A DNA stretch of 64,000 nt from SPCO01 sp964579825 (lineage in GTDB: Bacteria; Chloroflexota; Limnocylindria; Limnocylindrales; CSP1-4): assembly GCA_964579825.1 (NCBI GenBank), contig CAZOHT010000019.1, positions 3,915 to 67,914 on the forward strand, in the 5' to 3' direction. The notes beneath the pieces were generated by a model. It saw only the letters and a program-made list of their open reading frames with translations, made no database searches and was not told where the DNA came from. The position numbers were made by a program, and so were the translations under genes. Below are positions 61,496 through 64,000 of the stretch, piece after piece. Every line of letters begins with the position of its first letter. Position 1 is the stretch's first letter.

Positions 61496-63988
61496 TCAGA
61501 CCCTGAGTCGTCCTCCGACGTCATCCGCCAGCCCTGCGGTGATGGCGTCGATGGCGGCCGCCACCTCGGCCTCGGTCAGGGTCCGGTCGTCAGCGGCGAA
61601 GACCAGACGGAAGGCCAGGCTGACTTCGTGCTCGCCCAACGGCTTGCCGCGATAGCGATCGAACAGCGTGACCGATCGGAGGAGGTCGCCTCCGTGGGTC
61701 ACGATGGCGGCGGCCACGGTCGCGGCGGGCCGATCGGAGTCCACGACGATCGCGAGGTCGCGCTCGCTGTCGGGGTGGCGCGACGGCGGGCTGACCTTCG
61801 GATCCACGAGGCGGCCGGCGGCCAGTCCCGCGACGGCGATCTCGCCGACGATGACCCGTTCGGCGCGCAGTCCGAGCTCGTCGACCAGGACCGGATGGAG
61901 GTCGCCGATCCGCCCGACGATGACCCCATCGGTCTGGATGGTCACCGCCCGGCCGGGATGCAGGGTCGGATCGTCGCTGAGGCCCTCGTACGCGACCCGA
62001 GGGTGGCCGAGGCGGGCCGCAAGCAGCTCGACCAGGCCCTTGGCATCATCGAGGTCGTACGGCCGCACCGTGCGGTTCCAGGCGGGCGCCTCGGCGTCTC
62101 CCGTCATGGCGAACGCCAGGCGCCACCACTCGCGGGTAGGGCGTTCAGGGTCGTCCGCGGTCCCGTACCCCTTGCCGATCTCGAAGACCGCGACATCGGC
62201 ACGGCCGTGGCGCAGGTTGGTCGCCACGACCTCGAGCAGGCTGCCGAGGACGCGCTGGCGCAGGACCGAGTGCTGCCCGGACAGCGGGTTGGTGACGTGG
62301 ACCGGTCGGCCGCCGGCGGCCTGCCCTGGCTCGCCGACAGGCTCCCCGTCGTCGACGGCCGGGAACCGCGCGACCGACTCCGGTGAGACGAGGGCCAGGG
62401 TGATGGCTTCGGTCAGCCCCGCACCCACGAGGACGGCCCGGATCGCGTCCCGGACCTCGGTCGGGATCGGTCGGTAGGCGGGCATGGCGGTATGCGGCAG
62501 GATCGCTGGGACCTGGTCGTAGCCGTGGACCCGGGCGATCTCCTCGATGACGTCCGCCTCGACCGCCAGGTCGCGTCGCCAGGTGGGGACGCTCGCCGTG
62601 AGCGTCTCGCCGTCCGAGGCGACCGCGTGGGGCCGTGCGCCGGCCGCGACCACGACCGTCGTACCGACCGGAGCGTCCATCGTGGCGACACCGACGCGAG
62701 CGAGCAGGTCCCGCTGCTGCGCGGTCGTCAGGCTCGTCCCGAGCAGCCGGTTCGTCCGCGCCGGACGGAACGACACGGTGGCCCGTGCCGGTTCGGCCGG
62801 CGCCGAGTCCACGACGCCGCGCCAGGCCGTCCCGCCGGCCCACTCGGTCAGGAGCCGGGTCGTCCGATCCGCCCCGATCCGTGCCAGCCGCCACTCCTGG
62901 CCCTTCTCGAAGCGCAGGCTCGCATCAGAGCGCAGGGCGTAGCGGAAGGCGGACCGGCGGATGTTGACCGGGTCGAAGATGGCCGATTCGACGATCACGT
63001 CCGTGGTCGTGCCGCTCACCTCCGAGTCGGCGCCGCCCATGATCCCCCCGATCGCCACCGGGCCGTCCGAGTCGGCGATGACGAGCGTGTCCGGATCCAG
63101 GCTGCGCTGGACGTGATCGAGCGTCTCCAGCCGCTCGCCGGCGACCGCCCGTCGGACGACGATCCGCCCATCGCGGACCGCGGCCGCGTCGAACGTGTGG
63201 ATCGGCTTGCCGAGCTCGACCATGACGTAGTTGCTGGCATCGACGACGTTGCTGATCGGCCGCATCCCCGCCGCCTGCAGGCGCATCTGCACCCAGTCCG
63301 GTGACGGGCCGACCGTCACGCCGCTCACCCAGCGACCGACGAACCGCGGGCACAGCGCCGGTTCGCGGACCTCGACGCTGAGTCGCTCGGTCACGTCCGG
63401 ACCCGCTTCGGTGACCGTCCAATCCGGGAAGCCGAGCGATCCGCCGGTGATCGCGGCGACCTCCCGCGCGAGCCCGACGATCGACAGGACGTCGCCACGG
63501 TTCGGCTTGACGTCCACGTCCAGGACGGTGTCCCCATACAGGTCCGTCAGGCCGACGCCGATCGTCGTGTCGCCCGGCAGGATCAGGATGCCGTCGGCGT
63601 CGGACGTGAGACCCAGTTCGTCGCCCGAGCAGAGCATCCCGTTACTGGTCACGCCCATCTTCTCGGTTCGCTCGATGCGTCGATCACCGGGCAGGATGGC
63701 CCCCGGCAGCGCGACGGGGATGCGCTGGCCGGCCGCGATGTTGGTCGCGCCACAGACGATCTCCAGGACCTCGCCGGACCCCACGATCACGCGGGTCAGC
63801 GACAGTCGGTCGGCGCGCGGGTGCTTCTCCACGCTGAGCAATTCCCCGACGACCACGTTGCGCCAGTCCGATCCCCACGCCTCGAGGCCCTTGACCTCCA
63901 TCCCGAGCAGCGTGAGGCGATCGGCGAGGTCCGCCGGATCGAGGTCGACGTCGACGTACTCGCGCAGCCAGCGCAGGGGCACTCTCAC
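61496..63988 (-). CDS. pheT: Phenylalanyl-tRNA synthetase beta subunit
   Basis: An 830-residue PheT. The N-terminal domain MRVPLRWLREYVDVDL is followed by an EMAP/OB tRNA-binding domain (VVVGELLSVEKHPRADRLSLTRV), the B3/B4 editing domain (PRFVGRWVSGV), the B5 domain, a catalytic-like domain and the C-terminal FDX-ACB anticodon-binding domain (SPPSRHPDSERDLAIVVD). It works as an alpha2beta2 tetramer with PheS. The GTG at 63988 overlaps the pheS stop (GTGA). Confidence 0.95.
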   Translation of the reverse strand: MRVPLRWLREYVDVDLDPADLADRLTLLGMEVKGLEAWGSDWRNVVVGELLSVEKHPRADRLSLTRVIVGSGEVLEIVCGATNIAAGQRIPVALPGAILPGDRRIERTEKMGVTSNGMLCSGDELGLTSDADGILILPGDTTIGVGLTDLYGDTVLDVDVKPNRGDVLSIVGLAREVAAITGGSLGFPDWTVTEAGPDVTERLSVEVREPALCPRFVGRWVSGVTVGPSPDWVQMRLQAAGMRPISNVVDASNYVMVELGKPIHTFDAAAVRDGRIVVRRAVAGERLETLDHVQRSLDPDTLVIADSDGPVAIGGIMGGADSEVSGTTTDVIVESAIFDPVNIRRSAFRYALRSDASLRFEKGQEWRLARIGADRTTRLLTEWAGGTAWRGVVDSAPAEPARATVSFRPARTNRLLGTSLTTAQQRDLLARVGVATMDAPVGTTVVVAAGARPHAVASDGETLTASVPTWRRDLAVEADVIEEIARVHGYDQVPAILPHTAMPAYRPIPTEVRDAIRAVLVGAGLTEAITLALVSPESVARFPAVDDGEPVGEPGQAAGGRPVHVTNPLSGQHSVLRQRVLGSLLEVVATNLRHGRADVAVFEIGKGYGTADDPERPTREWWRLAFAMTGDAEAPAWNRTVRPYDLDDAKGLVELLAARLGHPRVAYEGLSDDPTLHPGRAVTIQTDGVIVGRIGDLHPVLVDELGLRAERVIVGEIAVAGLAAGRLVDPKVSPPSRHPDSERDLAIVVDSDRPAATVAAAIVTHGGDLLRSVTLFDRYRGKPLGEHEVSLAFRLVFAADDRTLTEAEVAAAIDAITAGLADDVGGRLRV

Positions 63989-64000
63989 CGGAACTGCTCC
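63985..64000 (-). CDS. pheS: Last codons of phenylalanyl-tRNA synthetase alpha subunit
   Basis: On the minus strand the final codons GAG CAG TTC CGG TGA are visible, reading EQFR then stop, which fits the LEQF-type C-terminus of PheS. The stop overlaps the pheT GTG by four bases, and pheS-pheT is the standard order. The rest lies beyond the window. Confidence 0.7.

Overview
The window is high-GC bacterial chromosome (I estimate roughly two thirds G+C) densely packed with genes on both strands. Short intergenic gaps and 1 to 4 base stop/start overlaps (ATGA, GTGA, TGATG) are the rule. GTG starts are frequent. The combination of RNase Y with YmdB, a TrpR-like YerC protein heading the histidine operon, long-form HisG, a deazaflavin-dependent nitroreductase family protein, TerC, and actinobacterial-type antibiotic resistance homologues suggests a member of the Chloroflexota (possibly the Limnocylindria/Ellin6529 group) or a related Terrabacteria lineage. 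This placement is inference. Two runs of exactly 100 N and a 55-base exact duplication around one of them mark this as a scaffolded draft, probably a metagenome-assembled genome.

Layout. 1-20 kb is a mixed metabolic and accessory region: a membrane-anchored S33-like hydrolase cut by the window edge, YccF, DUF1801 and VOC proteins, a divergent Gfo/Idh/MocA oxidoreductase and sugar-phosphate isomerase pair, an AAC(2') aminoglycoside acetyltransferase homologue, an HD-domain protein, a deazaflavin reductase, a GH13 glucan enzyme, prolyl oligopeptidase, an EntS-like MFS exporter, a tetracycline-resistance-type ribosomal protection protein with an overlapping leader ORF, a cupin-cyclase fusion and a berberine-bridge-type FAD oxidase. 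20.5-21.85 kb is a small foreign or decayed patch: VanZ, a ribbon-helix-helix/ParE toxin-antitoxin pair with a clear sigma-70 promoter, and a truncated DNA methyltransferase start. 21.8-26.5 kb carries an amidohydrolase, a lipoprotein and an ABC exporter, followed by an assembly gap.

27-46 kb is core informational biology: miaB-miaA-hflX with a trailing hypothetical gene, divergent terC, the rny-ymdB-PHP operon, recA-recX, ruvB-tgt, an Rrf2 regulator, yebC-ruvC-ruvA, and an EF-G paralogue. 46.3-46.9 kb is a 564-base intergenic region with a four-copy 25-bp tandem repeat. 46.9-53.7 kb is the histidine pathway: hisA diverges from yerC-hisG-hisD-hisC-(gap)-hisB-hisH-hisF-hisIE. The second N gap has removed the end of hisC and the start of hisB. 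53.7-64 kb holds tyrS, a class A penicillin-binding protein, a cvpA-mpg-mutS2 cluster and pheT with the last codons of pheS.

A recurrent regulatory signature is a TANNNT hexamer ending 6-7 bases before the start codon, without a Shine-Dalgarno sequence. This is the arrangement expected for leaderless mRNAs. It is seen at nine or more genes on both strands, while other genes have strong GGAGG-type sites, so the organism appears to use both initiation modes.
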